A DNA stretch of 64,000 nt from Glossina fuscipes (Eukaryota; Arthropoda; Insecta; Diptera; Glossinidae): positions 3,628,747 through 3,692,746 of the forward strand of contig NW_023998431.1 in the NCBI RefSeq assembly GCF_014805625.2. The letters run 5' to 3'. The notes under the pieces were generated by a model, which was given only the letters and a program-made list of their open reading frames with translations, did not search any database and was not told the DNA's origin. Positions within the stretch are counted from its first letter, which is position 1, and the number at the start of each line of letters is the position of its first letter. Shown here one piece after another: positions 25,136 to 38,995 of this stretch. Position numbers and translations under genes: made by a program.

Positions 25136-26979
25136 AGAAGTGGATTCAAAAAAGGAAAACCATCATCTAATCTAAATGTCTATAGCTACAGAAAAAGTCA
25201 CTTAATTCAAATGTCGTAAATTAATTTAACGAAAAAATCCTACCTGTTTCTCCTTTGTTGGTGTTATGCCGCTGGTCGTTTTGATGAATAGTGTTTCAAG
25301 AAAAACACTTTTCAGCTTGTAGAGTATTACAGGTTTGTTATTCTATTGTGGTAAATTTTGTTATAAATTTTCTAAAGTTAGACTACAATTCCATGAGTGT
25401 AAACATGTCCTTGCTTGTAAAAATATTCATCTTCGTTTTCTTTTCTCGAAGATTTTATGCTCCAAGGACCCGGATTGCCGAATCTGTCGAAGAGCGCAGC
25501 ACACGCTTTACGCGTCACGTTCTTCAAATAGGCGGAAAAACAAAGGAGAGAATAGTTCATTAGGCGACTTTAACATCAAAAATTTTAATGGAATTCAGTT
25601 CAATTTTTTGATGGAATCATTAATTGACAACCTTCGGATAGCTTTCGACCTGATTTTCATGCCACGGTCGTGTGGATAAAGATTTGTAACGCATTTATGT
25701 TTGGAAATGCTTCTAAATGAACACAAAATTCTATAACGGAGGCTGTTAAAGCGTGAAAGAAGGTGGAAACGAATAGATAGAAGACGTTAAGCCGTAACTC
25801 CCCCGAAAAGCATTTTTCGACACGTTTAGGAAAAAGCCGACATTTCAAAGGAAACGTTTTCTCCTAGAATTGCATTTTTTTCCTACATCGTTTAGAAAGT
25901 TGAAAGCATTCAATTCACTAAAGCAAACAGAAAAAATGTTCTTGATTTTCTGGAAAATTTTCAGTAGGCTTCTCCAGCTAAGTAACTTATCACCTTTTGT
26001 AAAAATTAAATTCGTCCAATAAATTTTTCCACATAGTACCTAATGCGTTTTCAAGGATCACTGCCTGTAATAGCAAAAAGCAAAACTCAAGGGGACTTTC
26101 TTATATTTTGAAGAAAAACGTTTATTCAAGTTCTAGCAAACACATAATCCGTCTTACTGACGAATATCTAAGAACAGCGGTTCGCAGACGGTTCACGGTT
26201 AACGGTTATCGCCACCGTATAGGCGTCATGTTGATTATTGATGTCTTCGATGGCTAGTGCCAATCGTAAATGTTGCCTTTCCCATACACACGTGTTACAT
26301 TGCGTTCGTGAGAGACGCCTGCGGTAGCAATATGATTGTCCTTCGCTTATGAGGTAAATTTGCTAAGAAAATATGAATTTGCATTTCATGGCATACACAA
26401 TTTGATTTTGAATTTCACGCGACACAGACGCGAAGATACGGACGGATTCGGTTGAGCAAGTCGAATCGAATGCTGACTATAAATCTGTCTAATGCAGGAG
26501 TTCGTTGATGCGCTTTGTTAAGTTTTGCAAGTAAAATAGCAAAACAGTTCAACTTCGGTCGTCGGTGAGTGGTATAAAGTAAACCGCAGAAGATTATACA
26601 ATTTGAAATGCACACACATATGTATGTATGTGAAAGAATAAATTTACATATGTCGTATGCATATTTAATTGGCATGTGGAAGTTTAACTTTACTTTGTCA
26701 TGGTTTTTGTAGTTAAAGCCAACATTTACTGCTTCAATTATACATGAGCACATATCTCTTAAAGATAAATTCTTTCTTGACAACGCTGTTGAAAATGTAT
26801 AAAATAAAATATGAATGCTTAAAGGCAATTTCAATCAATTAAAATACCCCTAAGCAAATTTCACTTTTAAACTTCGTCAACCCATTGAACCCTTATAATA
26901 GTATTAGTATATCGCTCTCTTATTTTTTTCTTAGTATTACTATCACAATTTATTTAGATCAAAAAAGTCTTTTTTTCTA

Positions 26980-27612
26980 TGGAATGTACATTACGTTTTC
27001 GGACAGGAGAAGTATAGTAAGGCAGCGAAATATTTATCATAAGTGGCTTCTTAATCCAACTCGACTTGTCCAACTAAAAATATTAAAAGATCAAGCTCAT
27101 GAAATAAACGAAGCCCTGCAAGACGAACCAAAGCGAATGGAATAAGAGCCTCTAAAATAGGAAAAACAGACTCATCCTGTGAGGTCGGAACATTTTGCTT
27201 CCCCTTCTTCTTGCTAAGTTTTTATACCTTCAGCTGCAAACGACCAACTAAAACCACTTTGCTAAGAATCAATTAAGAAAGGTGTTCTCATATCTAAATT
27301 TATCGATTGATGGAGGTAAGCATGCAATATAACGAGCCTTCTCATCTGGATTCTCGACACGGTAATGTTTGCTTTTATATTTGTTAGTTAACACATCATT
27401 ACACAGTACTATTAGGCATGAAAAGAGTCCAGGTTTAATAGGAATAGATTTTATAGAAGGAGATTATTCAAGCGCACAACTGCAACGCGCTATTCCCTTA
27501 TTGAAGTTTGGCCGTTATATTTGAAATGTGTTTGTGTCCTTTATTATTTCACGAAAATTTTCGATTAGTGTATTTAGAATAGTTTCGTCAAGAGAGAATT
27601 TATAAACAAAAT
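26980..27612 (+). repeat. Unidentified dispersed repeat, copy 1 of an inverted pair
   Basis: This segment matches the reverse complement of 42172-42777 over nearly its whole length, with a few substitutions and indels. The left boundary is abrupt at TGGAATGTACATTACG. A 78-base internal block is identical in both and can be read as LVQLKILKDQAHEINEALQD then EPKRME and a stop, ending at 27145. I do not recognise the family, so I call it a repeat and not a gene. A decayed retroelement or a segmental inverted duplication are both possible. Confidence 0.85.
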
Positions 27613-28114
27613 TGATTTGCCTTTACATGGTGTTTAACTTCATATAGCAAACAACAACAATCGAACAATTGTTCGAAATATGATATTTCAGTTTTATGAT
27701 TTCTCATAAGTATAGTTTTGTATTTCGTCAACTCCTGTGGACACTAGAGTATGTATTTCCGCATTAAAAAGACGGTATCGATGCAGTTGAGCTACGCATT
27801 TAGATGTCCATCTTTTAGATTTTCAACGCAAACAACCCAACAGTTAACAATAATCTGTTTCAAAATTGTTCCATTACTAATGAAGAAATTCGAAATTTGA
27901 TCAATACCAAAAAATCGATCTCCTATTGCGTACCATGCGACTAGTTAGCCTAGACAGACAGAAATAATTACTTATTAGCGGTGAAATTCTTTTCTATCAC
28001 AAAAGATGTAAAAGTTAACGCTGGAGCGACCGAATATTTAATTTTGACTTTTTCCAATTTTCAATATTCAAAAAAGTGATTATAAGGTGTATAATGTCCA
28101 AATTGTTTGAGTAC

Positions 28115-28445
28115 TTTTATACCCTACACTATATGCGTTTGAAGGGTGCATTAAGTTGACGTGGACGTATGCAAGACGCAGAAGAACTTGACCCTCCTTT
28201 TATTACACTAATCGGTTCAGAATTACTTTCTAGATCGATGTAAGCTTGTCCGTCCCTCTGTCCTTCCACATTTCTTGCGTTCAACCTAAGGATCACTGTC
28301 AAATTTTTTTGATCCAAGGACGAACGCTATTGATCGGCTTCAGATTGGATGTTTTTTTTTTCGTACAATACCTCCGTTTGAAAGCTCGTTATACGAATAA
28401 GTGTAGAGTGGTGCAGGGCACAGTCCTACTGTAGTGTTTTCACTT
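28115..28445 (+). mobile_element. HINE-like family 1, shortened copy
   Basis: It begins TTTTATACCCTACACTATAT and contains TTAAGTTGACGTGGACG, TCGGTTCAGAATTACTTTCT, GTCCGTCCCTCTGTCC and CAAGGACGAACGCTATTG. It ends with GAGTGGTGCAGGGCACAGTCC. The long middle segment of the full copy is absent. Confidence 0.7.
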
Positions 28446-30920
28446 ACTATTTATAAGAAGAACCTCTAAACTCCCATAAATTTTTATTTTTACCTGGTCT
28501 AGTCTCCAAGGTGCCGCTGACAAATTTCAATTTCTGCCAAACAGGGATCATTTTTATCCCCTTTATTGTGTAATTGCCATAGTTGTAAAAATAGAGATAG
28601 AAAGTTGAGATTTGACACAAACATTCCTTTATGCACCAATTGGTAAAAACTGGGCGCTATGTACCAACGTAAAGGACCTATTAGACAAGAATTTTGAAAC
28701 AATCTCGAGAAAACATCGACAATTTTTCCATTTTTTCATCTATAACTTTCGATTCGCAGAAGATATTTCCAACAAGCTGCTATCCTTTTTCACGTTCGAA
28801 GCGAAGGTATTTCTGAGAGATCTACTAATACGCCCTATTTATTTCCTATTTGAGGTTGAGCAAAAGAAAATAAGTAAATAAAAATAATCCTGAAAAATGA
28901 AATTGAAACTAAAATGATAAGTAATAATATCGCAAATAGAAAACTAAAATATTGTGGTTTGAGAGAAAATCCCTTATGTGCTAGGAATATGTAAATTTAA
29001 GGATTAGTGACTGAATCGAGAAGAAGAGTTTTAATTGTCAAAAATTTTGGGGAAAACAAATATTTTAATTTAGGATACCGTAGATAACTTAATAGAAAAA
29101 ACAATTTCAGCAACTAAAATTTATGCTTTTGAAAGAATCTCTGCTGTCCATCAATACAACTCAATTTGCTTAGCTTCGATTGAGTATTATTGCACTTGAA
29201 AACCTAAAGGTACGTAACTTGAAACTCTGGCAAATACTTACTCGATTATCCTTCTTTTTCTTCTTATTTTTTTCTCCCTAACCTTTCTCCTAACCCTATA
29301 ACTGCCTTTCTTACTATATATCTGACTGTAACTGACTCTAAAAAATATTTACATGTTTTTACGTATGCGATCGCATACATGTAAACTGAATTTTTATTTT
29401 TATTATTATCATTATGATTATAATATCGAAATATTCCCTGGGGGTTACTTTTGTTGTTCTTTACAGTGTTGTTCGCCTAGCCAGTAAATAAATAATAAAA
29501 ATGAATTATATGTGTATTAAGTAAACAAACCCCCTCTTTGCTTGACCACTTTCTTGCTTTATTTAAAGATCCATAGACCGCAATGTAAATTTGTCTGCGA
29601 AACGGTATGTGTATAAACTATGCATAAGCCTCGTCCTACATCTGATGCTTGGTTACATTTTCAATGTTTATATAAACCCAACATAAGAACCATTATCAAT
29701 ATGTCTGTAAGCTCTTATCTGCTGGTATGTATATTTGTTTACCGACAGCATATGGCTCGTACTGATGCCACATAATGGCTCATATAGGCGGCATACATGA
29801 GAAAATTTATTTATAAACTGTATACTCTTCACACACAGTGTTAGAGTGAATGCTCAGTTAGCAGTTTTAACTGAAATTTTTTGCTCATTTTTTTAATATT
29901 TTTTTACCCATCATCAGAAAATGAAAGCATATATCGATTCTGTTAACATCACTACAACATTCAAATGATGGGATGCATTGCAAATTTTATAATATCCTGC
30001 TCGGTGTGATATTGTAAATTGATTAGCCATAAACCTACGTTTTCATAGACACTACTATGAAATACCGAAATCAAGTTGTTTCCTTTTTGTAACACTAGAA
30101 GAACACGATCCTAAAACTGCAAATCGATGCGGGCCGACTATCTGTTGCTAAGTGTTGAAGCAACCACGATCGTAAAATGAATGCACAAAAGTTGAAAATT
30201 GACGTTCGAATCATTGCAGAGGCTTACAATGAATGAAAACAAACTATAGCGAATCAAGATATATATATTTTTCTTCAAAATAAAGTTACTTCGCCGTGGC
30301 ATAGGATATTTCGTGCTGGCGCTGTCTCAATTTGCCTTTAATTCATCTTTGAGAAGATTTTTCTTAACAGTTGAAAGGTGCGCTCTTTTGAAGATTTAAT
30401 ATCGTATGAATGAAAATTTAGAATTCTGGAATTTTAGCTATTGAACGAAGCATCTGGAAGTCGATATGCTGCCTTCTCTTCGCGCAACTAAGTAATTACT
30501 ACTAATTAATGATTAATTTAAAAAATCTGCAGTTGTTCGGCATTCTTCCATAATCAAATTGGATGGGACTGGATTTCTAGAATATTCTGAATGTGAATCA
30601 CGTTAATGTTCATGTGAATCGCATTTCAATGATGCAATACATTTTGTTACATATGTTGCATAAGAAATTGCTTCGTCGTCACGGTTGCCTCTTAACACTG
30701 TTTTAAACCATCACTACACGAATTCTAATGCCTTATGTCTTATGCCTTAAAAAAAGCAAAACGCGTCTTCTTTAGTCTGCTCGCTACACTAAACTGTGAC
30801 ACAGATTGATAAAACTTGAAGAGAGGAATTGTAGAAAAGAATTTTTTTCATTTTGTTGCTGACCATGTTTGTTAAGTTATAAAATCTCTAAAGAGCTTTT
30901 ATTCTTCATTTTTGAGTTGT

Positions 30921-31260
30921 TTTTTATACCTTGCACCACTTGTGATACATTAAGGGTATGTTAAGATGTGTGCAACATCAAAAACGATTTGATATAGCCC
31001 CGCCTTTTATTACATCGATCGATTCATAACGCGATTCTAAGTTTCTAATTTCTTGACGAAAGTGACTAAGTCATAATATTTTGGCATTCTGCACTGGTAT
31101 GAAACACATTACGTCCCTACTCATATAACGAAAACTAAAGTGCGTATGAGAAAAAGGTCTAATTTTCAATGCTTTATGATGAAAGTCACGCCATAATAGT
31201 AATTTAAGATAAAAAATATACGAGTATAAAAAAGTATCTATTACCTGTACGAAGATCAAA
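30921..31260 (+). mobile_element. HINE-like family 1, 5' and middle part
   Basis: It starts TTTTTATACCTTGCACCACT, followed by GGGTATGTTAAGATGTGTGC, ATAGCCCCGCC and TCGATCGATTC. It then jumps to the middle segment (TCATAATATTTTGGCATTCT, ATATAACGAAAACTAAAGTG). The 3' hairpin end is missing. Confidence 0.68.
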
Positions 31261-32037
31261 CGCCGTTAAAAAAGTGTATTCCAAGGCAAGGAAATTGCAA
31301 TTAATGTTTTATTTCAAGCATTTCCTATCGCTAACTTCTTTTCGCTTCTTTCCGACACAATATTAATTCAGAGCCGACAGAATAATGTGGTCTTCTATTA
31401 CTATCTATCTACAAAACAACTGATGTTTTGAGTATTCTCATAAGAATAGAAGCCTTTCTCGAACAGATAATAAATAGCGCATTGACTGAAGTCAATGTTA
31501 TTCAGAACTGACTGATGTATGTTTTCAAATTAACCGAGATATTAAATTTGACTTAACACGCGATTATTGCTACTTGCAATTATTATAATGATATATGCCC
31601 ACCGATAAATACATATGAAATTACATAAAGTGTTCATACTCCTTATCAATGTATATAGCGAAATCGACGTACATACGTAATTAGCAATGCCTTTTATATT
31701 CCCGGTTGGTACCCCGCAGACCCTATAAATCCTATATACTCTTTGTTAGTATCAAATTCCGAATCAGTCTAAGTAGAACCGTTAGTCCGTTTCTGTAATG
31801 TCGTAGAAATTAAGATATCGGCTCCCAAATTGTGAGTTCGTCGACGCAGGTTGATATTGAAAATGCACTTTGGGTTTTTTTGCTCATTACCCACCCATAA
31901 ACCACAGCAGACATACTGATAAAAATTGACATACATGTTCTATGAATGATCCTGCAGTGTATGCAGAAAAGTGGAAAAAGTCGCCTACATCTACCTTCGT
32001 TTTGTTACATTCAGAAGGAATCTTCACGCACCTTGTA

Positions 32038-32067
32038 ACATATATATATATATATATATATATATTT
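32038..32067. repeat. (TA)n microsatellite
   Basis: Fourteen or so uninterrupted TA dinucleotides in the intron. Confidence 0.95.
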
Positions 32068-33084
32068 GATCATTGCGAAGTTTTGGATTAATCTACAAAA
32101 GTCCATTCGTCCATACTGCCTACGATAAACATTCTGTCAAAACCAAGATATCAGTCATACCTAGGTATTCGCATCGAGGCCCCTGTGGATCTTTAAATTA
32201 GACTATAAGGCCGTTAACATTACCACTATACCGCCCCGGATCACCGAATCCAAGCTATCCTTTTCCAAGATACATGGCGGCTTACTCCACGTTGACCATA
32301 CAGTCTGTATTAGTGTAGCAATAGAACTGGAATGTCAGAGTTCTGTTATTTTCTTTTTGCCTAAGATGAAGTCGATAGCTATGAACGATTCCGTTACAGT
32401 CGAATATAATTTTCTTAATTGTTTTTGTTTTAAATATATTTTTAATTGAAAATAATATTTTTAAATAATCGAAAAACTTGTACTTAAAACTACTGGTGAA
32501 CGCAATCACCGCGCAAACCAAGAGTTGCCGACCGTAAGATAAACTTTATATTATGTATCTTCGAAATAAGTTGGCTTCTTTAACTTGTTCTATTTTATTT
32601 TTCAATTTTTGTCCTTTTTTTATATTCTATAGAATTCAGTTACAAGAATTGATGCTCAGAATTCTACCTGAACAAACTTTGAATTTTTATTTTCATTTCG
32701 CATATACATAGACATTTATTTACATTCTTATTAAGTTTTTTCTAATACGTAAGCCACTATTAGAAGAGTTTGTCATGTGTTCTAGTTTGTAATATGCTGT
32801 CATTCCCAGTTTCTGCAGCTTGTTAGTTTTAGTTGATTTTACAACTTTTTTGTTTTTTTTTTTTTTTTGTATGTTTTAAAATTCACAAAGTTTTTATTAA
32901 TTTGTTTGCCATGTAGTTGAAAACCATTAAAACATTTAAAAAAAAAACCCAATTATTTTTGCTATTTTTTTTTTTTAAATTCTTCTGTAAACTTTTTAAG
33001 GTACAAATTGAAATATTTTTTTTTTTTTTTTTTTTTTTGATTAAATTACAAGTTGAGTATAAATAATGACAAAAATACTATAAT

Positions 33085-34125
33085 GCAACCTACCGTAAGT
33101 GAATTATGGTCGGGCAAGGCAAGGCCCGCCAGTACATACCCTACACCACTTCGCCTAACGCACATTATCTTCGTGCGCAAGCAGACTTTTGATGAAAGCC
33201 CGCTTATCGGATGATGTCCAAAACATTACATGGCTTAATCCAAATTTTAGCAGACTTAATTTACTTCCCAAAAATCTCATAGAAAGTTAGAAATCAGACT
33301 TTCTCTTCACATAACGTCTTTCTTTTCTGATAACCCCACCCTTAATTTTTGGGCTAAATTGTTACTATGAACCAATTTCTATCGCAAAATATTAAAAATG
33401 AAATCTTTTTCTGAAGGGCTTACAATTCATAAAAAATCTTATATGGAGTGGCGTCCAAGAAATATTTATGTCAAATTACTTCTATGAAGAAATTTTCGTC
33501 ATAAAACGTTAACAACTAGACTTTTTTGGCACATAAGGATTTATACACCTGTTCGGTAAGATTGGTTTATATACATATTCAGTAAGATTGATTTCTTTGT
33601 CAATTTATCATTTTGAGCCAATTTTCATTATGCAATATTGAAAATTGTGTCATATAAATTTTACCATATAAAAATTTAGTTTGCGTAGAAACGGTTATAT
33701 GAAAGTGGGGGCCCAAAATATTGCCTCAGTCGAACCAAATTTTTCTTACCAATTTCGAATGTCAAAATGCCATTACTTAGCGAGCTTTGTGAAAACTTTT
33801 GAAAATTGTAACTTTCCAAAATAAGATGTTATATATGGGAAGTGGTCGAAACAGTGGGCCGATCTAAACCATTTTCAATAGCGTGTATCCTTGTGCCAAA
33901 GCATGTTCCTGTACCAAATTTCAGCAAGATGTCTCAATAATTGCAGCAGACAGCCATCAAATGGACAAACAGAATACAGACAAGCTTAACTCAATTCAGA
34001 AATTAACTCTATATTAATCGATATAATAAAGAGTGTGTCCATTTTAAACCCTTTCATAAGGTGTGTCATAAACGTCACGCATGAAGTTAGTATACCCAGT
34101 ACCACAAGTGGTGTAGGGTGTAATT
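33085..34125 (-). mobile_element. HINE-like family 1, long copy with both ends
   Basis: Longest copy, about 1.04 kb on the minus strand. The 3' end is at 33104-33129, where GGTCGGGCAAGGC...GCCCGCC forms the terminal hairpin, next to ACATACCCTACACCACTT. The 5' end is at 34085-34122: AAGTTAGTATACCCAGTACC then ACAAGTGGTGTAGGGTGTAA. Internal landmarks TTCAATAGCGTGTATCCTTG and GCAAGATGTCTCAATAATTG agree with other copies. It is non-coding. Confidence 0.75.
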
Positions 34126-36284
34126 AAATAAAGGTGGCTAAAGCTGATATTAATTAATCGCACTATCTATAATGCGCTTTAAATTATTTTTCATCGTAAA
34201 GCATGTGTGAAGCGGGGTTTTGATGACCTCAAGTAATGCGACACAGATGGTTTTACTCTAAAATTACTTTTGTGTTAATTAAATTGTAAGGGGATGCAAG
34301 TGTAATTCACTTATGCGCTTGCTTTTAATGATTTATAAATAATTTTCCAAAAATTTGTCATCTTAAGTCTACATTCTAACTCCATTTCGGTTCTACCTAT
34401 TGTCGCGCTCGTTCACGTTCGTTATAAACTGCTGCACTTAAGAAAAAAAATATGTATATAAAATTTTTCAAAAAATCGAAATTCAATATCTGAAATTCGT
34501 AAGTTTATGCCTGCAATCATATCGGACATCAGTTATAGTCGATTATAATCTAAGATTTATCGAATTCAATAGTGACTGGCCAAACATCCCAGATATGGAT
34601 AATTGAGCGATGGGCATTTAATAATTTTATCCTGTCTCGCGGCTTCATTTACAGACAAATATTATTATTGAAATAAGAACAACAAAAACCAAAACAAAAG
34701 ACTAAGAAAAGAGGCTACGATCTTTAATGAACTAATATATTGAATTGGTATTGAGTTTAGGCAGTCACAAGGCAGGTGCTTTATTGCAAGAACTGGAGAA
34801 GATTGGAGAGGAAAAGAAGACTTCTTTAGGATTAGGATATTGGTGTATTGCCATTGCATGGCCAAATCGGATTCTCGCAAATGTTTTCATCTTAATTTTG
34901 TCAATACTTGTTGATTTCGAATCGTACATAGGAGATGCCAATAGTCACTAGCCAGTATTGCAGCTTTTTCTTCAACTAGACTCGTGAAGACTTAGGTTGG
35001 AGTATCCTCTTTTTCGCTTTAAGCTATCGAATGTTGTTCTTTAATTTCTTTAAATTCAAAATATAACTTTGATTAAAGATGTTCTTGTAAAGTATTTTAC
35101 TGTAAATTTAATGAATTTTAATAGAAGCTTGGCTTTGAGATTGATTTTCCTTTTATGCTTAAAGAGAAACGAATGCGAAATCCTTTCGTATATACTGCCC
35201 ATGTTGTATAACTTGCAAAATTGGCCAAAATCGTTTAATCTCTCATATCTTCTCTGTTAAATACATCATAAAACCTAATAACTCTGTTACCTTAACAATC
35301 AAGTAATGCCCTCTGTGGCAAAAAAATGCATTACGAAACTCTCGACAACCGCATATTTAACAATCTCTCGTTTAGAATGTTTTGAATTTTTTCTTTTTTT
35401 TTTTTTTTGTTGAGTATTTTTTTCTTCTTCTTCTGTACATTGTTAGTTTTTATAATAGTTTTTGTATACAGTATTTTCTTTTTTCTTTTTACCCTCTAAC
35501 AATTGTGTCGGTTTTTGAGAATGTTGCTCTTATGCATTTTGCTCGGCTTGATAAAAACATTTTGACATTATATGTCGAGCTTAATATCTGCAAAAACGAA
35601 GTTTCATTGCCTGACATATATTCAGTGGCCTGTTGACTTTATACTCTTGTTATATTCTCATAAAAAATGTAAGGAATTTTTTTGTTTTTGGCCTTTTGTC
35701 ACATTACAAGTACACGATGATATTTTACACCCACGGCAAAGAGAGCTTCATGAACATATATTTATATATATATAAATATATATATATGCAAATGAAACTT
35801 ATTGAAAAAGCTGAAAAGTTCTGTTTTCTCTTCTTCTTTTTTTTTTTTTTTTAAATTTACTTGAACTTACGGTGAATATAATTTATGAGCACACAGGTAA
35901 CTTTTATAGCTTTAAATTATGAAATTATTTTTCACTTTTCAAGAATAGCAAAGAACTTTGCACACATTATACTGACTTAATTTATAAACATTTCTGCTCA
36001 CAAATGCTTATAAAATTGAAAACTTTACAGTTCAAGTTATAACGCGTTTTCGTTTCTACATATATATACATTATCGTGTCGAGTGTATATGATAGAATAT
36101 GAGAAACTGCTTACTAAACAAGCAGTAATCAAGTCAGAAATAATACTAAAACAATGATTGAATAAATTATTTTAATCGAGCCTCTCCGATGTTCCATGAG
36201 CTAATCTATCCTTATTTTCTACAAAGTAAAATATCCTAACATGGCTCAAAACAAAAAAATAAAATAAATAAATAAGTGAAATAA

Positions 36285-37090
36285 AAAGAAGTAAGAAAAT
36301 TAAATTCGGTCGGCACCTAATCTTTTGTACCCATCACTGTGTACCCAAAAAAAAAAAACAAGAGAAAAGAACAAAATTCTCATGCTCTTTAATAAAAAGT
36401 GGGCGCAGTTGATTTCTTCTATTTTCAAAATAAAAGTTTTTTTCGCATAGGCGTGCAGACGTAGTAGGCGTGTCGTTCGAAAATTTTAAGTCAATTTCAA
36501 ATTCTTTCGCAAATTTTTAGGCGATATCTTCATTTTCGCTAACAAGAAAATGTCTACCACAATTAATACACAGTTGCGCAAACAGAGAGATGGACAAACG
36601 AATAGGCGAACATGTTTAGATGCATTCCAAATTTGAAAATAGCCAAGAGTTTATCACAAATGGACAAATGCTGCACCCCCGCCCATAGAATAAGCATAGA
36701 ATAAGCGTTCAATTTTTGTACATTTGTTTGTTATAGTTTATGAGACATGAGCAAAAAACCAATTTTTCGTTTCCTTTGAAAAACAGGGGTGTTCTTAGTT
36801 TACGTGGTGCTGTGGGTGTGTCCTTCGACCGATTTGGCCTATTTTCAATACCAACCTGCGGGCAAGGACGTTCAATGTTTCTGCCAAGTTTGAACTCTAT
36901 AGCTTCATCTTTGCGCTCAGGGGAATGTTTACAACAGACATTATACATAATTATGAACAGGGGTTCTTTGGCAGACGAATCCGACCAACTGTCTCTATCA
37001 GCTACGTATAAGAATACATTAGCCAAGTTGTAGCTTTCTATGACTGACTGTCCAAAAAGGAGAACGCGCACAGACGAACGATGAGCATGC
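36285..37090 (-). mobile_element. HINE-like family 2, long copy
   Basis: On the plus strand it runs GAAGTAAGAAAATTAAATTC then GGTCGGCACC, TTTTTCGCATAGGCGTGCAG, GTAGTAGGCGTGTCG, GAGATGGACAAACG, GAGACATGAGCAAAAAACCA and GGTGTTCTTAGTTTACGTGG. Its order is the same as the copies at 15560 and 22365. Open frames on both strands (to 127 codons) are incidental and are not conserved between copies. Confidence 0.68.
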
Positions 37091-37134
37091 ACAGATACAT
37101 ACCAAGTAAACTATTAAAAAACCCTACAATTCCC

Positions 37135-37460
37135 TACATAGTGATTCATATAAGAATTTTTCAAAATAAGGCATCATATGAAAAGCAGTCGAAAGAATAG
37201 TCCGATCCGAAATACTTTCAAGAGCGCTTATCCTTGGGCGAAAATACGCTGGTGAGGTTTAATCAAAAACATATCTCCAAAGCTACGACCTGTAGATTGA
37301 ACAAAAGAAAACGAGATGGACTCACAAGCTTAGATCGATTCAAATAACGATTCTGAATTGATCGATATACTAAAGAAAGATGGGATTATCTCAAATCTTT
37401 CTCGGTGTTGCATAAATTTAATATACCCTTACATAATGAGTGGCGTAGGGTGAAAAAATA
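37135..37460 (-). mobile_element. HINE-like family 1, 5' fragment
   Basis: Directly follows the family 2 copy. Landmarks are TTTCAAGAGCGCTTATCCTT, CGACCTGTAGATTGAAC, GATTCTGAATTGATCGATAT, and the end TTTAATATACCCTTACATAA then TGAGTGGCGTAGGGTG. Confidence 0.68.
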
Positions 37461-38995
37461 CCTGAATCGGTCAATATTCTTATGCTGATAGGGATCATAC
37501 ATCCTTAAGGAGTCTTTGAATTGCATTTCTGGATTTCACAACTAAAATGACCGAGAGAAGAAAACAAACCACCAAACGAGGCTTTAGAAATGGTAAGATT
37601 AGCCTAGCCCTTCTCCTATCTTTCAGACAGAATACGTAGTTCATACGGAAAAGGTAGCTGATCTTTTGAGGCCACTCATCATAAGAATGGAAACCATGCT
37701 CGAATTGACAATAAGTTGCTGACTGACGTCTGCACTAATCAAAGAGATTTAATGTCCGCTGAATTCGTCGAAGAGAATACCAAATTCCAATTCAGTGCGG
37801 TTAACATTTCCTGAACGAAGTTTTTTTCTACGAGCGTCGTTATGTTGAAAAACCATCAAAGAAGAAAAAGATCGCATTTAACGATTTTTTACCGAACAGC
37901 TTAGCTTATTTAAGCTTAAAAGAAATCTCTATTGCTGGCACGTCGGTATGATTACTTATACTGGTATGTGTAATGTTTGAAAGGGCATCGCTGTCAGATC
38001 GAGTTAATGCCCTGTGGCAGTCGTGGTAATGTCTCTCCTAGAAAACAGCAAGATGCTTATTCAATGTTGTGTAATAGAAAATAAAATTTCTTCGTTATTG
38101 CTATGAGGAAAAACAAATTTTATGATTTCTTTTGAATTTGTTGTGCTTTCTTTCATTATAAAGTCCTCATTAAAAAGCGCTTTACAAAGGCAATTCTTCC
38201 TTGATTTTGAATTCAAATTATTTTTTATACCTTTTCATCTTTAACTTTCGAATGGGTTTTTATAGATTTATTTCTTGCTTCTGAACAATATCAAGATTAT
38301 GTTGTAAAATTATTCTTGAACGAATTAAATCGAATAGAACGCATATATATATATACTTTACGCATATATACTTTTCATGGTATGAAATATGAAAAAAGGG
38401 AAATAGCTTTGGCATCAACAAATAATATCCGAAAATGCTTAACTTCCGATTTTTATTGAAAGAGACAAGATCTACTAACTTATTCTTCTTTATAGCGTAT
38501 AAATACATAAGCACAGCATATCTTATTATATACTCAGTAGTAAGAATATATAAATAATATAAAATAACAACGACAGAATCAAAACGATAATAACAAGACC
38601 ATGAGATGATGCTGCAACTTTCTTTATAGTTATATATTATGTTGCTCTCTTTATACCTACTCAACTTTTGTATTTTACTTACCGCAATCTGTTATTAAAA
38701 TTTTTCATCTCTTGTATAGTGCCTTCCGAGACTCTCACTTGTTTTACATTGGCGAGCCGAAGAGTTCAGGTAGGGTAACAGCTTTAGTTAGCTTAGGCAA
38801 TTAGGGTCGCAAGTTCATTTCGCTTTCTGGTTAGATGAACGGAAAACGAAGCAATATAAACGGATGTTAAGAAATAATATTGCATTCGATATGCAATCAA
38901 CGAATTCTCGACCATGTTTTTCTAAGGCGTTTAATAATTGCCACATTTTGAATATTGAACTTAAAAGAAAAGTTGAGTAAAATAAATAAAAAAAA

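Noticed and set aside
26415..26834. 139-codon open frame on the minus strand
   Set aside because: AT-rich, no recognisable domain, within an intron and with no splice or codon support.
38260..38664. 134-codon open frame on the minus strand
   Set aside because: Mostly Ile/Tyr/Leu/Lys from AT-rich DNA; no homology and no complexity suggesting a gene.
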